Notes: generated by a model not told the origin, from the sequence alone. DNA of 64,000 nt from Sphingobacteriia bacterium (GCA_011390785.1 JAABRR010000005.1:29199-93198), one strand, 5' to 3'. Shown: positions 1-9,300, numbered from the stretch's first letter. Made by a program: numbers and translations.

Positions 1-696
1 TTAAAGAGTCGGCCTTATGTGGATATTACCACGAAAATGATGGAAGATTTTGGCGTGAAAGTGGAAAATGACGAATACAAAACTTTCACTATAAACGCGC
101 CAAAAGAATATAATTCCAGAGAATATACAGTTGAAGGAGACTGGAGCGGTGCTGCCTTTTTGTTGGTAGCTGGCGCTTTAGGCGGAGAAGTTGTGATTGA
201 AAATCTGGAGGTTGAATCACCACAGGCGGACCGGGCCATTTTAAAAGCTCTCTATGAATGTGGCGCTCATATTGTTGAAGGAAAAGATTCTGTTCAGGTT
301 AAGAAAACACAATTAAAAGCCTTTACCATGGATGCAACCCATTGCCCCGATTTGTTTCCTCCGCTGGTTGCATTGGCTGCTGGTTGCCATGGTATGTCTA
401 CCATTAAGGGAGTTAGCAGGCTGCGGGTAAAAGAAAGTGATCGGGCACTGGTACTTACAACCGAGTTTGGTAAATTAGGACTTGATATCAGGACCGAGGG
501 AGACTATATGTATGTATGGGGTAAAACTCTTACCGGGGGTACTATTCATTCTCATCATGATCATCGAATTGCTATGGCGGGTGCAGTAGCAAGTCTTATT
601 TCTGAAAAACCTGTAATAATAGAAGAAGCACAGGCTGTTTCAAAATCTTATCCTGAATTTTTTGAAGATTTGTCCAGTATAAGCGAAGATATATGA
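1..696 (+). CDS. aroA: 3-phosphoshikimate 1-carboxyvinyltransferase (EPSP synthase), C-terminal part
   Basis: This is the C-terminal half of EPSP synthase, the cytosolic shikimate-pathway enzyme that joins shikimate 3-phosphate and PEP. The reading frame is open from base 1, so the true start lies left of the window; the GTG at 19 is an internal codon (context SRPYVDIT). Visible family motifs are GDWSGAAFLL, the glycine-rich DLFPPLVALAAG, the substrate-binding RVKESDRA and the C-terminal DHRIAMA and SKSYPEFF segments. aroC follows 71 bases downstream on the same strand, so the two probably form a chorismate operon. Identification is firm; only the missing N-terminus limits it. Confidence 0.96.
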   Translation, partial: LKSRPYVDITTKMMEDFGVKVENDEYKTFTINAPKEYNSREYTVEGDWSGAAFLLVAGALGGEVVIENLEVESPQADRAILKALYECGAHIVEGKDSVQVKKTQLKAFTMDATHCPDLFPPLVALAAGCHGMSTIKGVSRLRVKESDRALVLTTEFGKLGLDIRTEGDYMYVWGKTLTGGTIHSHHDHRIAMAGAVASLISEKPVIIEEAQAVSKSYPEFFEDLSSISEDI

Positions 697-767
697 TCAG
701 CTATTATGGGTTTACTCCAGAGGACATCAACAAATATTAAGATAAAGGATTAAAATAATATTCGTAT

Positions 768-1757
768 ATGAATTCATTTGGTAGAATATTCAGAGTGCAT
801 ATTTTCGGCGAATCACATGGAAATGGCATTGGAATAACAATAGATGGTTGCCCTCCGGGTTTACCTTTAATAGAAGAAGACTTTCTTGCTGACCTTGGCC
901 GCAGAAAGGCAGGAGCCAAGGGCACAACACCCCGTAAGGAAGATGATTTACCTGAATTGGTATCAGGCTGTTTCAAAGGGCATACTACAGGAGCCCCGCT
1001 AACTGTACTTTTCAGAAACAACAATACCAAATCAGGAGATTATGATAACCTGGTAAAAACGCCTCGTCCGGGGCATTCTGATTTTGTTGCCTGGAAAAGA
1101 TATGCAGGTTTTAATGATCATAGGGGAGGTGGCCATTTTTCAGGCAGACTTACCCTGGGTTTGGTTGCCGCCGGAGTTGTGGCAAAAAAACTGATAAACC
1201 CGGTTGCCATTAATGCAACCCTTATTAAAGCCGGTGGCAGAGAAGATATTGAACAGGCTGTTATAGAAGCTCTTGAAGTAGGAGATTCTCTTGGTGGATT
1301 GGTTGAATGTAAAACAAACAATATCCCATTGGGTTGGGGCGAGCCATTTTTCGACCCTATTGAATCTGTTATTGCCCATCTTGCTTTTGCTGTACCTGCC
1401 ATTAAAGGTATTGAATTTGGTTCTGGCTTTTCAGCTGCATCTATGAAAGGAAGCCAGCATAATGATCCTATTCTTGATGAATCTGGAAAAACTGCTACCA
1501 ATAACGCAGGCGGAATAACTGGTGGATTATCAAACGGAAATGAAATGATTTTCAAAGTAGCCGTAAAGCCTACTTCAAGCATTTCAATAGCTCAAAAAAC
1601 GTTTAGTATTGAGAGTAATAAATTAGAAACTCTCGAAGTTAAAGGCAGGCACGATGCATGTATAGCTCTCAGGGTACCGGTTGTAATTGAAGCAATTACG
1701 GCAATTGCTTTAGCTGATTTAAAAGCTTTAAAAACTGCAAGTTTGCCCTGGCAATAG
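768..1757 (+). CDS. aroC: Chorismate synthase
   Basis: Chorismate synthase catalyses the last common step of aromatic biosynthesis, the FMNH2-dependent 1,4-elimination of phosphate from EPSP. The 329-residue protein starts MNSFGRIFRVHIFGESHG, which carries the family signature GESHG close to the N-terminus. Further conserved stretches are RRKAGAKGTTPRKEDD, RPGHSDF, FNDHRGGGHFSGR, TATNNAGGITGG (flavin/substrate site) and GRHDACIALRVP near the C-terminus. It lies directly behind aroA on the same strand, which fits co-transcription. It is slightly shorter than many homologues (around 350-360 residues) but has both conserved ends, so it appears complete. Confidence 0.97.
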   Translation: MNSFGRIFRVHIFGESHGNGIGITIDGCPPGLPLIEEDFLADLGRRKAGAKGTTPRKEDDLPELVSGCFKGHTTGAPLTVLFRNNNTKSGDYDNLVKTPRPGHSDFVAWKRYAGFNDHRGGGHFSGRLTLGLVAAGVVAKKLINPVAINATLIKAGGREDIEQAVIEALEVGDSLGGLVECKTNNIPLGWGEPFFDPIESVIAHLAFAVPAIKGIEFGSGFSAASMKGSQHNDPILDESGKTATNNAGGITGGLSNGNEMIFKVAVKPTSSISIAQKTFSIESNKLETLEVKGRHDACIALRVPVVIEAITAIALADLKALKTASLPWQ

Positions 1758-1934
1758 GTATAAACACAATAAAATTTAGCCTGATTCAAACTAAGGTGAA
1801 ATATTAATATTTTCTGAAAATAAATGCAATAACAGGATAAGGAAATTCAACTATTAAGAAGGAAATATTAAAAGTTGTTTTTTAAATTATTAAATTTTAT
1901 ATACATATATATTAAGATGCTTTATTTTTGTTTA

Positions 1935-1964
1935 TTGTTTCTTTTTTAAAAAGCAGTAATTTTG
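1935..1964 (+). promoter_or_regulatory. Bacteroidota-type promoter for trxB
   Basis: A TTG at 1935-1937 is followed after 19 bases by TAATTTTG at 1957-1964, an exact match to the Bacteroidota -7 consensus TAnnTTTG. It is followed by GCACCC, a context also seen at the rpsP promoter in this window. It sits 34 bases before the trxB ATG. Called from pattern only. Confidence 0.65.
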
Positions 1965-1998
1965 CACCCTAAAAAATTAATTAAATCAATTTATTAAA

Positions 1999-2928
1999 AT
2001 GGAAAATATTAAGTGTTTGATTTTAGGATCAGGTCCTGCAGGTCATACAGCAGCAATTTACGCTGCCCGTGCAGATTTAAAACCAGTTATGTATCAGGGT
2101 TTACAACCGGGGGGACAGCTCACTATTACCACTGACGTAGAAAATTATCCTGGTTATCCGGAAGGTATTCAAGGGCCGGAAATGATGGAAGACTTTAAAA
2201 AACAGGCAGAGCGTTTCGGTACTGATGTAAGATGGGGTATTGCTACATCAGTTGATTTATCGAAAAGACCATTTAAGATAACTATTGATGAGAAAACTGA
2301 AGTTACAGCAGAAACCCTTATAATTTCAACCGGAGCATCAGCCAAATGGCTTGGTTTGGAATCTGAGCAGAAATTTAATGGTTTTGGAGTATCAGCTTGC
2401 GCAACCTGCGACGGTTTCTTTTTCAGGGGGCAGGATGTGGCTGTAGTAGGTGGGGGTGATACTGCATGCGAAGAAGCATCTTACCTGTCAAAATTATGTA
2501 AGAAGGTATACCTGATTCATCGTCGCGACGAATTAAGAGCATCAAAAATAATGCAGCACAGGGTTTTGAAAGCTCCTAATATTGAAATTCTCTGGAATCA
2601 GGCTCCCAAAGAAATAGTTGGAGATAAAACTGTTAATGGGGTAATCCTTCAAAATACTGTAACGGGAGAAGAAAGCAAAATTGATGTAGAAGGATTTTTT
2701 GTAGCTATAGGCCATAAGCCCAACGCCGATATATTTAAAGGTCAGTTACAGATGGATGCAAATGGTTATCTGATAACCAAGCCCGATTCTACCCAGACTG
2801 AAATTCCAGGAGTGTTTGCCTGTGGCGATGTTCAGGACCATGTTTACAGACAAGCAGTTACGGCTGCCGGAACAGGATGTATGGCTGCTATTGAAGCTGA
2901 AAGATTTCTGGCAGATGTTGAAGAATAA
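1999..2928 (+). CDS. trxB: Thioredoxin-disulfide reductase
   Basis: A 309-residue FAD/NADPH flavoprotein that reduces oxidised thioredoxin in the cytosol. The N-terminal FAD Rossmann motif is GSGPAGHTAAIYAARA (about residues 10-25). The redox-active pair is the CATC in SACATCDGFFF (about residues 134-137). The NADPH-binding motif is GGGDTACEEA followed by HRRDELRAS, and the C-terminal FAD motif is GVFACGDVQD. Length and motif order are normal for low-molecular-weight TrxB. It stands alone between its own promoter and a hairpin terminator. The likely thioredoxin partner TrxA is encoded at 48482-48799, and several thioredoxin-fold envelope proteins may draw on the same pool. Confidence 0.97.
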   Translation: MENIKCLILGSGPAGHTAAIYAARADLKPVMYQGLQPGGQLTITTDVENYPGYPEGIQGPEMMEDFKKQAERFGTDVRWGIATSVDLSKRPFKITIDEKTEVTAETLIISTGASAKWLGLESEQKFNGFGVSACATCDGFFFRGQDVAVVGGGDTACEEASYLSKLCKKVYLIHRRDELRASKIMQHRVLKAPNIEILWNQAPKEIVGDKTVNGVILQNTVTGEESKIDVEGFFVAIGHKPNADIFKGQLQMDANGYLITKPDSTQTEIPGVFACGDVQDHVYRQAVTAAGTGCMAAIEAERFLADVEE

Positions 2929-2957
2929 TCATAGTTGAAATAAAAATTAATCGTAAC

Positions 2958-2999
2958 AGGCTGTTCAGGGGGTTATATCTTTGAGCAGCCTTTTGTTTT
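2958..2999 (+). terminator. Rho-independent terminator after trxB
   Basis: AGGCTGTTCA (2958-2967) pairs with TGAGCAGCCT (2982-2991) with one G-U pair, followed by TTTTGTTTTA. It lies 29 bases past the trxB stop codon. Confidence 0.75.
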
Positions 3000-3115
3000 A
3001 TTGGCTGTAAGCTTTTTTTAATTCAACAAATCATTTTAGAAAAATAAATGATATTTAGAAAAAAAATCTGATATTTGATTCTTTTTCGAGCAAATAAAAT
3101 TGTAATTACCCGCGC

Positions 3116-4960
3116 GTGAATATATTATCTGTTTTACCAATTTTTTCATTTCTAATATTTCTTCAAACAGGTATCTATGCTTTTTGGAAGGGCTGGAAAA
3201 GACCTTCTGTTAAGGTATTTGTCCTATTAGCGGGGCTTTTTGCTGTTTACTCTGGTGGTTATGCTCTTTTTTTTAGCGCAGAAACCGTTGAAAAGGTTTA
3301 CTTGTATGATAAAATTGCAGCCTTAGGTTGGGTTTTTTTTCCGATAGTAACAGTTTGGTTTTTTCTTATTATGACCCGAATTAAAAACCGGGTTATTTAC
3401 ATTATCAGTATTTTTTTCCTGATACCAGTTTCCATCTATTCTTATTATTTAGCTATAACAGATCTTGAATCTATAAAATTATATTATGGCGTTAAAGACA
3501 ACTGGTTTTATAGTATTGATGAAACATTGGCGGCTTACTTTATTTTTATTTTATATCTCATAGTAAGTATTCTTATTTCTTACTTTGTTTTAATTAGCTG
3601 GTATTATACCGAAAGTTCCAACAGACATAAATTTCAGGCAAAAGGACTAATAACGGTTTTGAGTATATTCTGGAGTATCACTTTTTTTTCAAATCTGTTT
3701 TTACCCTATTTTCAGGGCCATATTATTCCTGCCATTGCACCTGTAAATTCATTGATATTATTTTTGGGGATTTTCTGGTTTTTATTTTTTGTCCCTTCCG
3801 GGTTTATTACCCATGAAATTGTTTATAATCTCATTGTAAACCGAATTAAGGAATTTCTTTTTATCGTTGATAGTACGGGTAAAATCCAAAAAACCAATCA
3901 GTTTACTCTCACAAATTTAAGGTATAATAGCTATGAACTTTCAAGAAGTTATATCTCTGATATTTTCACAGATCCGTTAAAAGTTGAAGAAGCAATAAAT
4001 TCAACACAAACGCGGAGTGTTTCCAGACAAATCAGAATAGATTTGATTACTAAAAACAAGGAACAAATTCCTGTAATGCTTTATGTAATTAAAATTACTG
4101 ATCATTACAAACGAACTCATGGTTATGTTTTAAGTTGTTTAGATTTCAGGCAAAAATTAAAGCTTCGCGATGAGGTGTCAGAAAGAGTTAGGACAGAAAA
4201 AAATCTTTCTCAAATTCGGAAAGAGCTTGAGATGCTTGTAAAAAGACGCACCCAGGAATTACAAGAGGCTAACTATAGATTGCAACAGGAAGTTTTAGAT
4301 CGTAAAAGTGCCGAAGAACAGATAAAGGCTGATTTACAGGAAAAACTCTCTTTAGTTCAGGAAGTACACCACAGAGTAAAAAACAATATTCAGATGATTA
4401 TCTCTCTGGTTAATATGCTTTGTAGTCATCCTAAAATTGATGCATCTGCATCCGAAAAGCTGCGAGATGTAGCAGAGAAAGTTCGATACATATCTCGTAT
4501 TCATGAAGATTTTTATTCATCTCCCAATTTGTCTAATATTAATTTCTCTAAATATTTAAAGAAAGCTGTGGGTGAATTATACCGTAATTACGGGCGGGGA
4601 AAGGATATTGTTTTTAAGCTCAATATTACCGATCATTATCTTGATATCAGCGAAGCTATTCCCCTGGGTATAGTATTGAACGAATTATTGATCAATTCTC
4701 TTTATTATGCCTTTGAGAAGGAGAAAAAAACAAATGAAAAGAACACAATAAGTATTGAGTTTTACAAAAATTCTCAAACTTTTACAATGGTTGTTAGTGA
4801 CAATGGAGTGGGTTTGCCACTCCCATATAAGGATATAAGAACAACCAAAGTTGGATTACAGTTAGTAAATGTGCTTGTTAAGGAACATCTTAAAGGAAAG
4901 TTAACTTATTACGGAAATAAGGGTGCTACATTTATGATTAGTTTTACCAAAAGTGAATAA
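3116..4960 (+). CDS. 7TM sensor histidine kinase, HisKA_2 type (first of a tandem pair)
   Basis: A 614-residue inner-membrane histidine kinase. Seven hydrophobic segments occupy about residues 5-228 and resemble the 7TM N-terminal region of some histidine kinases. A PAS-like segment (about 235-340) and a charged coiled coil (345-405) follow. The HisKA_2 dimerisation motif is EVHHRVKNNIQMII, with both histidines of the HH pair present (418, 419). The C-terminal ATPase domain has the N box NELLINSL, DNGVGLP and GLQLV. The start is GTG; no ATG lies nearby, and the N-terminus aligns with that of the downstream paralogue, which supports it. The stop is 20 bases before that paralogue, so this is an operon of duplicated kinases. 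No response regulator is adjacent and the signal is unknown. Confidence 0.88.
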   Translation: MNILSVLPIFSFLIFLQTGIYAFWKGWKRPSVKVFVLLAGLFAVYSGGYALFFSAETVEKVYLYDKIAALGWVFFPIVTVWFFLIMTRIKNRVIYIISIFFLIPVSIYSYYLAITDLESIKLYYGVKDNWFYSIDETLAAYFIFILYLIVSILISYFVLISWYYTESSNRHKFQAKGLITVLSIFWSITFFSNLFLPYFQGHIIPAIAPVNSLILFLGIFWFLFFVPSGFITHEIVYNLIVNRIKEFLFIVDSTGKIQKTNQFTLTNLRYNSYELSRSYISDIFTDPLKVEEAINSTQTRSVSRQIRIDLITKNKEQIPVMLYVIKITDHYKRTHGYVLSCLDFRQKLKLRDEVSERVRTEKNLSQIRKELEMLVKRRTQELQEANYRLQQEVLDRKSAEEQIKADLQEKLSLVQEVHHRVKNNIQMIISLVNMLCSHPKIDASASEKLRDVAEKVRYISRIHEDFYSSPNLSNINFSKYLKKAVGELYRNYGRGKDIVFKLNITDHYLDISEAIPLGIVLNELLINSLYYAFEKEKKTNEKNTISIEFYKNSQTFTMVVSDNGVGLPLPYKDIRTTKVGLQLVNVLVKEHLKGKLTYYGNKGATFMISFTKSE

Positions 4961-4980
4961 ATAATAAGCTAAAGGTTCAA

Positions 4981-6840
4981 ATGAATTTTTTTTCTATCAT
5001 ATCGGTATTTTTATTTATGCTTTACTTGCAGGCAGGCTTTTTTGTACTTTTAAGAAGCAGGGATTCCAGGCTTAATATACTTTTTTTCTTACTGAGTATT
5101 TGCTTTTCGATATGGTCATTTGCCTACATTTTTGTATACTCTGCATCTACGGCTGAACAGGCTAATTTCTGGGATGGGGTAGCATCTTTTGGCTATTGTC
5201 TTTTCCCGGCATTTATGGTTTATTTTAATATCGAGTTATGCAATTGCAAAAAATCAAAAAACAAAACTGCTTTAATATTTTATGGTTTATTGATTTGGGG
5301 GTTGATCCTTTTTACTTCTGTTGTTACTGATTTTTGGAGATCTCCCGAAATAACCCGGGGTATTTTTGCATGGCATTTTAAACATGACACATCTAATGTC
5401 TTTCAAATACTCTTTTATATTTACTTATCAGTTTCTGCTATCATTACTTTTTCATTTCTTATTTGGTGGCGCCTAAGAATAACTGAAGAGTATGAAAAAA
5501 AACAGTTCAACCTTTATTTTTATCCGTTAATAATCTTTTTTATTTCCGGAGTTACCATTGATCTTGTTTTTCCTGCTTTTGGCATTAAATATTTGCCTAA
5601 TATAGGACACATTTCCTCATTACCATGGATCTTAGGTATTACATACGCAATGTATAAGTTTCAACTTATGACGATCAGTTCCAATAATTTAATATCTGAC
5701 ATCATTATTAAGCAACTTAAGGAGATTGTACTTTTTATTGATACTAATAATAAAATTGTAAGATCAAATTTGTTTACCAAAAAGCTATTACAAAGAACAT
5801 CAAATTCTTTAGAAGGTGCGCTTGTAATTGACTTTTTTGAAAACGATGTTCTTCTATTGGGGTTTTTAAGAAAGGCAGATGAAAAGGGGCAATTGGGACC
5901 TGTGATTCTTACTCTGAAGGATGATGAAGAAAATTTAATTGAAACAAGTTTATCCTTCATTGCCATTAAGGATAAATTTGATGATATGCAGGGTTATATT
6001 ATTTATGGGCATGACAATAATGAAGCTATCAATTTAAAAAAAGAAATAATTGTAAGAGAACAGGCTGAGAAAAACCTACGGGCAATTAGTGAAGTTTTGG
6101 AAGTAAGGGTGAAAGAGAGAACCGCTGAACTTACGGCATCTTATAAGGAACTTCAGATTAAAATGACTGATAAGATGAGAGTTGAAGAAAAAATCAAAGC
6201 TGATATTGCCGAAAAAGAAGTGCTTATTAACGAAATCCATAATCGGGTTAAGCATAACATGAATATTATTATTTCATTGATATTAGCCTACGATAAGGAT
6301 AACCTGACTTTAGCCGCTTCTAAGAAATTTAAGGAATTATCACGAAGAGTTAAAAGTCTGTTATTGATTCACGACAATTTATATCTATCCATAACCTATT
6401 CTGATGTTGATTTTTCAAATTATATAAGATCAATAACTGAAGAACTTGTGCTTTTTTATAAACGAAAAGAAAAAGTAGAAATCAGGTATGAAGTGTCTGA
6501 TGTATTTTTAGATGTAGATTATGCCATACCTCTTGGTCTTATTGTTAATGAGTTGGTATCTAATTCATTACAGCATGGATTTTCAGACTATTATTTAAAG
6601 AAAAATCCTGAGAAAAAAAATATCATCCTGGTAAAGTACACTTATGAAAATGGTAATTATGAAATAGTCATCAGTGATAACGGTAAAGGATTACCAAAAG
6701 GGTTTGAAATTAATGATTTAACTACCAATGGGTTGCCTCTATCTGATATTCTTGTTAAGGATCAAATGAATGGAAGCATGAAGGTTTTCTCTTCCGATGA
6801 CGGAACAATGTTTAAGATTACTTTTTTTACAACTAAATAA
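4981..6840 (+). CDS. 7TM sensor histidine kinase paralogue with altered HisKA_2 motif
   Basis: A 619-residue paralogue of the preceding kinase with the same layout: seven membrane segments (about 1-230), a PAS-like region, a coiled coil ending in VEEKIKADIAEK, a HisKA_2-like segment and an ATPase domain. The phospho-acceptor motif reads EIHNRVKHNMNIII, so the histidine directly before Arg is Asn421 (His420 remains) and KNN has become KHN. The ATPase boxes are partly conserved: NELVSNSL and DNGKGLP are present, but the G2 region reads NGLPLSDIL. By family comparison with HWE and HisKA_2 kinases the second histidine is the likely acceptor, so this may be a pseudokinase that pairs with the upstream active copy. 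That last point is inference. Confidence 0.85.
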   Translation: MNFFSIISVFLFMLYLQAGFFVLLRSRDSRLNILFFLLSICFSIWSFAYIFVYSASTAEQANFWDGVASFGYCLFPAFMVYFNIELCNCKKSKNKTALIFYGLLIWGLILFTSVVTDFWRSPEITRGIFAWHFKHDTSNVFQILFYIYLSVSAIITFSFLIWWRLRITEEYEKKQFNLYFYPLIIFFISGVTIDLVFPAFGIKYLPNIGHISSLPWILGITYAMYKFQLMTISSNNLISDIIIKQLKEIVLFIDTNNKIVRSNLFTKKLLQRTSNSLEGALVIDFFENDVLLLGFLRKADEKGQLGPVILTLKDDEENLIETSLSFIAIKDKFDDMQGYIIYGHDNNEAINLKKEIIVREQAEKNLRAISEVLEVRVKERTAELTASYKELQIKMTDKMRVEEKIKADIAEKEVLINEIHNRVKHNMNIIISLILAYDKDNLTLAASKKFKELSRRVKSLLLIHDNLYLSITYSDVDFSNYIRSITEELVLFYKRKEKVEIRYEVSDVFLDVDYAIPLGLIVNELVSNSLQHGFSDYYLKKNPEKKNIILVKYTYENGNYEIVISDNGKGLPKGFEINDLTTNGLPLSDILVKDQMNGSMKVFSSDDGTMFKITFFTTK

Positions 6841-6925
6841 AAGTACTTCTTAAAAAGAATGGTTGGGAAAGTTAGGTGGCTATGGTTAAAAAATAATTAG
6901 TTTAGACATGGGGTAATCTGATTTT

Positions 6926-8200
6926 TTAAACATTTCTTACAAGCTGATGACCAATAGCACATTGTAAACATTTCTTTGGCGTACAGTAGTATTTTTTTAA
7001 CTCCAGAAGTGCCTGTGATTCTGCTGCATTTTCCGGCTTTATACCTGCTTTTTTCCAACGCGTTATTATTGAGTTCTTTTCGGCGGTTAAATCGTTTAGC
7101 AGATTGATTGCGTGATCCTTGATATTTTGCTTAAGACTTTCTGTGCCATATACAAATTGAATGGGAACAATGGTATTGATAATAATATTTTCTACGGCAT
7201 CAATACCAATATGTTTTTCTTTAACTATAGATTCTTTACCAAAACGATAATGGTTATTCCAGTAAGGAGAACATTGGGCTGTAAAAAACGTATATATTTT
7301 AGTTACCGGAAGCATCCTGTCTATTGTATCAAAAAGATTTCCTTCCTGGTAACACAACCTTGCAAACTGGGCGATCCTTATGGTTGGGAAGTTTGACGGT
7401 CTTAGTTTGCTGAACTTCCAAAGAGATGCTTCTATTGGCTGCAATTTGTATTTATGCTTTAGAAACTCATATTCTCTTTTAAGCATAGCCGGATAAGCTT
7501 CATTAAAATCATTATTTAACATGCCTGCCTGCCCAAAAAGTATGGCCTCTATTTGAGTGAGATCATTTCTGTGTTTTGCCAATATTTTATACGGGGTTTT
7601 TTGAGCCATTAAAGCAAAAGGGATGGCGTTGGTTTTAAACCCAAAATTTCGGGATAAAAAATAGTATAAAGTTTGCTCCCAGTTTTGATCAAAATACTTA
7701 TAAAATTGACGGATCTCATTTGATTTATTTTCAAGTCTTTCAACAAGTAAGCGACTCAACCAGTTCTTAACAATGAAGCCATCTGTCTGATTAATAAAAT
7801 TTTCGCATGGGATCCAGGTTTTCGATTCAATAATTTTCTCATATTGGTAAAAAAGGGCGATGTCAAAGAATTTTCGTACCTCAAAAACGGGTATCTCCTT
7901 ACCCATTTCATCTGTAATTTCTTTGTCATGTTCCATTACCACATGCAATATAACATTATTATAAGCAGGATCATTTTGATGTCCGTGACGGAACCAATCA
8001 CTACTTTTTACATGTATTTCAACGTTTCCAACCCAAAGAGTCCCATCAATTTTTACTCTTGCAGCAGTAAAATCCGGTCCGGAGTCCTCATTTTCAAATC
8101 CAGTGTTAACAATCTCAATAGAGATTCCCTTTGTAGAAGTTATTTCACGTGAAGAAAACAAGCGAAATTTCCAAAGAAAATGAATGAAATCTTCTTTCAT
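6926..8200 (-). CDS. DUF2851 family protein
   Basis: A 424-residue protein of the DUF2851 family, common in Bacteroidota and of unknown function. The N-terminal block is characteristic: EDSGPDFTAARVKIDG, then WVGNVEIHVKSSDW and HVVMEH. The C-terminus has a cysteine cluster, YYCTPKKCLQCAIG. There is no signal peptide or membrane segment, so it is probably cytosolic. It is convergent with the kinase pair and divergent from the zapA operon. The spacing of the acidic residue in GPDF and the E-x-H-x-K of VEIHVK recalls a PD-(D/E)XK nuclease core, but that is only inference. Family assignment is confident; function is not known. Confidence 0.85.
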   Translation of the reverse strand: MKEDFIHFLWKFRLFSSREITSTKGISIEIVNTGFENEDSGPDFTAARVKIDGTLWVGNVEIHVKSSDWFRHGHQNDPAYNNVILHVVMEHDKEITDEMGKEIPVFEVRKFFDIALFYQYEKIIESKTWIPCENFINQTDGFIVKNWLSRLLVERLENKSNEIRQFYKYFDQNWEQTLYYFLSRNFGFKTNAIPFALMAQKTPYKILAKHRNDLTQIEAILFGQAGMLNNDFNEAYPAMLKREYEFLKHKYKLQPIEASLWKFSKLRPSNFPTIRIAQFARLCYQEGNLFDTIDRMLPVTKIYTFFTAQCSPYWNNHYRFGKESIVKEKHIGIDAVENIIINTIVPIQFVYGTESLKQNIKDHAINLLNDLTAEKNSIITRWKKAGIKPENAAESQALLELKKYYCTPKKCLQCAIGHQLVRNV

Positions 8201-8419
8201 AGAACAGCATTTTTCGAAAAACCAAGCGTTAAAAAAGATTACAAATTATTGTAACGCCCTAAACTATTGATAAAAAAAACAATGCAACATTGTTGATTTA
8301 TATTACTGCAAATGTATCTTTATTTAAGGGAATTATACAGAAATAAACATATGATAACTTACTTAATTGATTGCTATTTTGAAATTGAAAAATATTTTCT
8401 GAAATTATATGAAAAATGT

Positions 8420-8427
8420 TACTTTTG
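8420..8427 (+). promoter_or_regulatory. Candidate -7 element upstream of the zapB-like/zapA operon
   Basis: TACTTTTG at 8420-8427 matches TAnnTTTG exactly and lies 29 bases before the ATG at 8457. No clear -33 TTTG is visible at the usual spacing, so the call rests on the -7 element and position. Confidence 0.45.
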
Positions 8428-8456
8428 TAATAAGAGTATCGTATATTTAAAATTAA

Positions 8457-8741
8457 ATGGAATATCTACCTCTTGTTTTAGAAGGAATAGAACATAAAGT
8501 AAAAAAGGTGATTTTTAAAAATCAGGAACTAGAGAGCCTGAATAAAAAAATTACAGATAAACTTAAAAATCTTGAAAGCGAAATTTTAGCACAGCAGGCA
8601 AAAATTTCGGAATTAGAAGAAACGATCATTAAATTAAAGGTAAGCAAAGTTTTAACGGGCCAGGATACAATGCAGGCCCGGCAACAGGTTAACGAACTGC
8701 TGCGGGAAATAGATAAGTGTTATTCACTTTTAAACAGGTAA
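8457..8741 (+). CDS. Small coiled-coil protein upstream of ZapA (ZapB-like)
   Basis: A 94-residue, strongly charged protein predicted to be almost all coiled coil from about residue 14 to 62 (KNQELESLNKKITDKL and following heptads), with a short C-terminal segment NELLREIDKCYSLL. It ends 18 bases before zapA on the same strand. In Bacteroidota a small coiled-coil gene is often found at this position, and the character resembles ZapB, the coiled-coil partner of ZapA at the division ring. Sequence identity to proteobacterial ZapB cannot be judged by eye, so the division role is inferred from context. The start ATG follows the candidate promoter directly. Confidence 0.7.
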   Translation: MEYLPLVLEGIEHKVKKVIFKNQELESLNKKITDKLKNLESEILAQQAKISELEETIIKLKVSKVLTGQDTMQARQQVNELLREIDKCYSLLNR

Positions 8742-8759
8742 ACCGCATTTGAATTTTTA

Positions 8760-9050
8760 ATGAAAGGACAGCATATATCAGTTATAATTGCCGACAGACC
8801 CTACAGATTGATGGTTGGCAGTGAATTAGAAGAAGAGCAATGTCGAAAAGCGAAAGATCTTATCAATGATAAAATGAAGGATTATGCCAATAGTTTTGCT
8901 TTTAGAGATAAGCAGGATTTGTTGGCAATGGTAGCGCTTCAATTTGCTGTTGATGTTGTAAAATCAGAAGATTCTGTTAGATACAACGAAGAATTAGAGC
9001 AAAAACTCAACCAACTTGATAAATTGCTGAATGACTGTTTGGATGGATAA
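8760..9050 (+). CDS. zapA: Cell division protein ZapA
   Basis: A 96-residue ZapA-family protein, the FtsZ-associated factor that cross-links FtsZ filaments at midcell. The N-terminal beta region (ISVIIADRPYRLMV) is followed by a helix containing CRKAKDLINDKM and the conserved DLLAMVALQFAVDVV. A C-terminal coiled coil with NEELEQKLNQL follows. Length is normal for the family. It is the second gene of an operon with the coiled-coil protein at 8457 and is followed by a structured non-coding region and then rny. Confidence 0.88.
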   Translation: MKGQHISVIIADRPYRLMVGSELEEEQCRKAKDLINDKMKDYANSFAFRDKQDLLAMVALQFAVDVVKSEDSVRYNEELEQKLNQLDKLLNDCLDG

Positions 9051-9130
9051 GAAATACGTTCTTTGATAAGTATATAAGCTATACCCGCATTAATTCAATA
9101 TACGTTTTTGAAACTCAACATTTTAAAACT

Positions 9131-9300
9131 TTGAGGAATAGCTCGTTTAATTAAAAACAGGCCTCATTTATTATGATTTATCATAGTAAAATCGCTTTAT
9201 GCGGTCAGTGGACGTTTGAGATTTTTCGGCCTCCTCAACCATGTATTTTGGGGTTTCATACAAACCTTATGGATTAATTGCGGGTTTTTTATTTTTTTTT
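9131..9300 (+). ncRNA. Candidate structured RNA between zapA and rny (possible 6S RNA)
   Basis: The 282-base gap between zapA and rny has no credible reading frame but is rich in helices. CTCGT (9142-9146) can pair with GCGGG (9280-9284), giving a closing stem followed by a long T-run (9285-9300), as in an intrinsic terminator. AGGCC (9159-9163) pairs with GGCCT (9228-9232). TATGATTTATCATA (9172-9185) and ATCGC/GCGGT (9191-9205) form inner hairpins. CCAT/ATGG (9239-9272) encloses GGTTT/AAACC. A closing stem, an AT-rich interior and a length near 150-170 nt fit 6S RNA, which lies next to zapA in many Proteobacteria. The 6S identity is inference; the structured, terminator-ended transcript is the better-supported part. 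Confidence 0.45.

Noticed and set aside
8312..8497. 61-codon plus-strand frame overlapping the start of the ZapB-like gene
   Set aside because: AT-driven chance frame; it contains the candidate promoter and overlaps the better coiled-coil gene in another frame.
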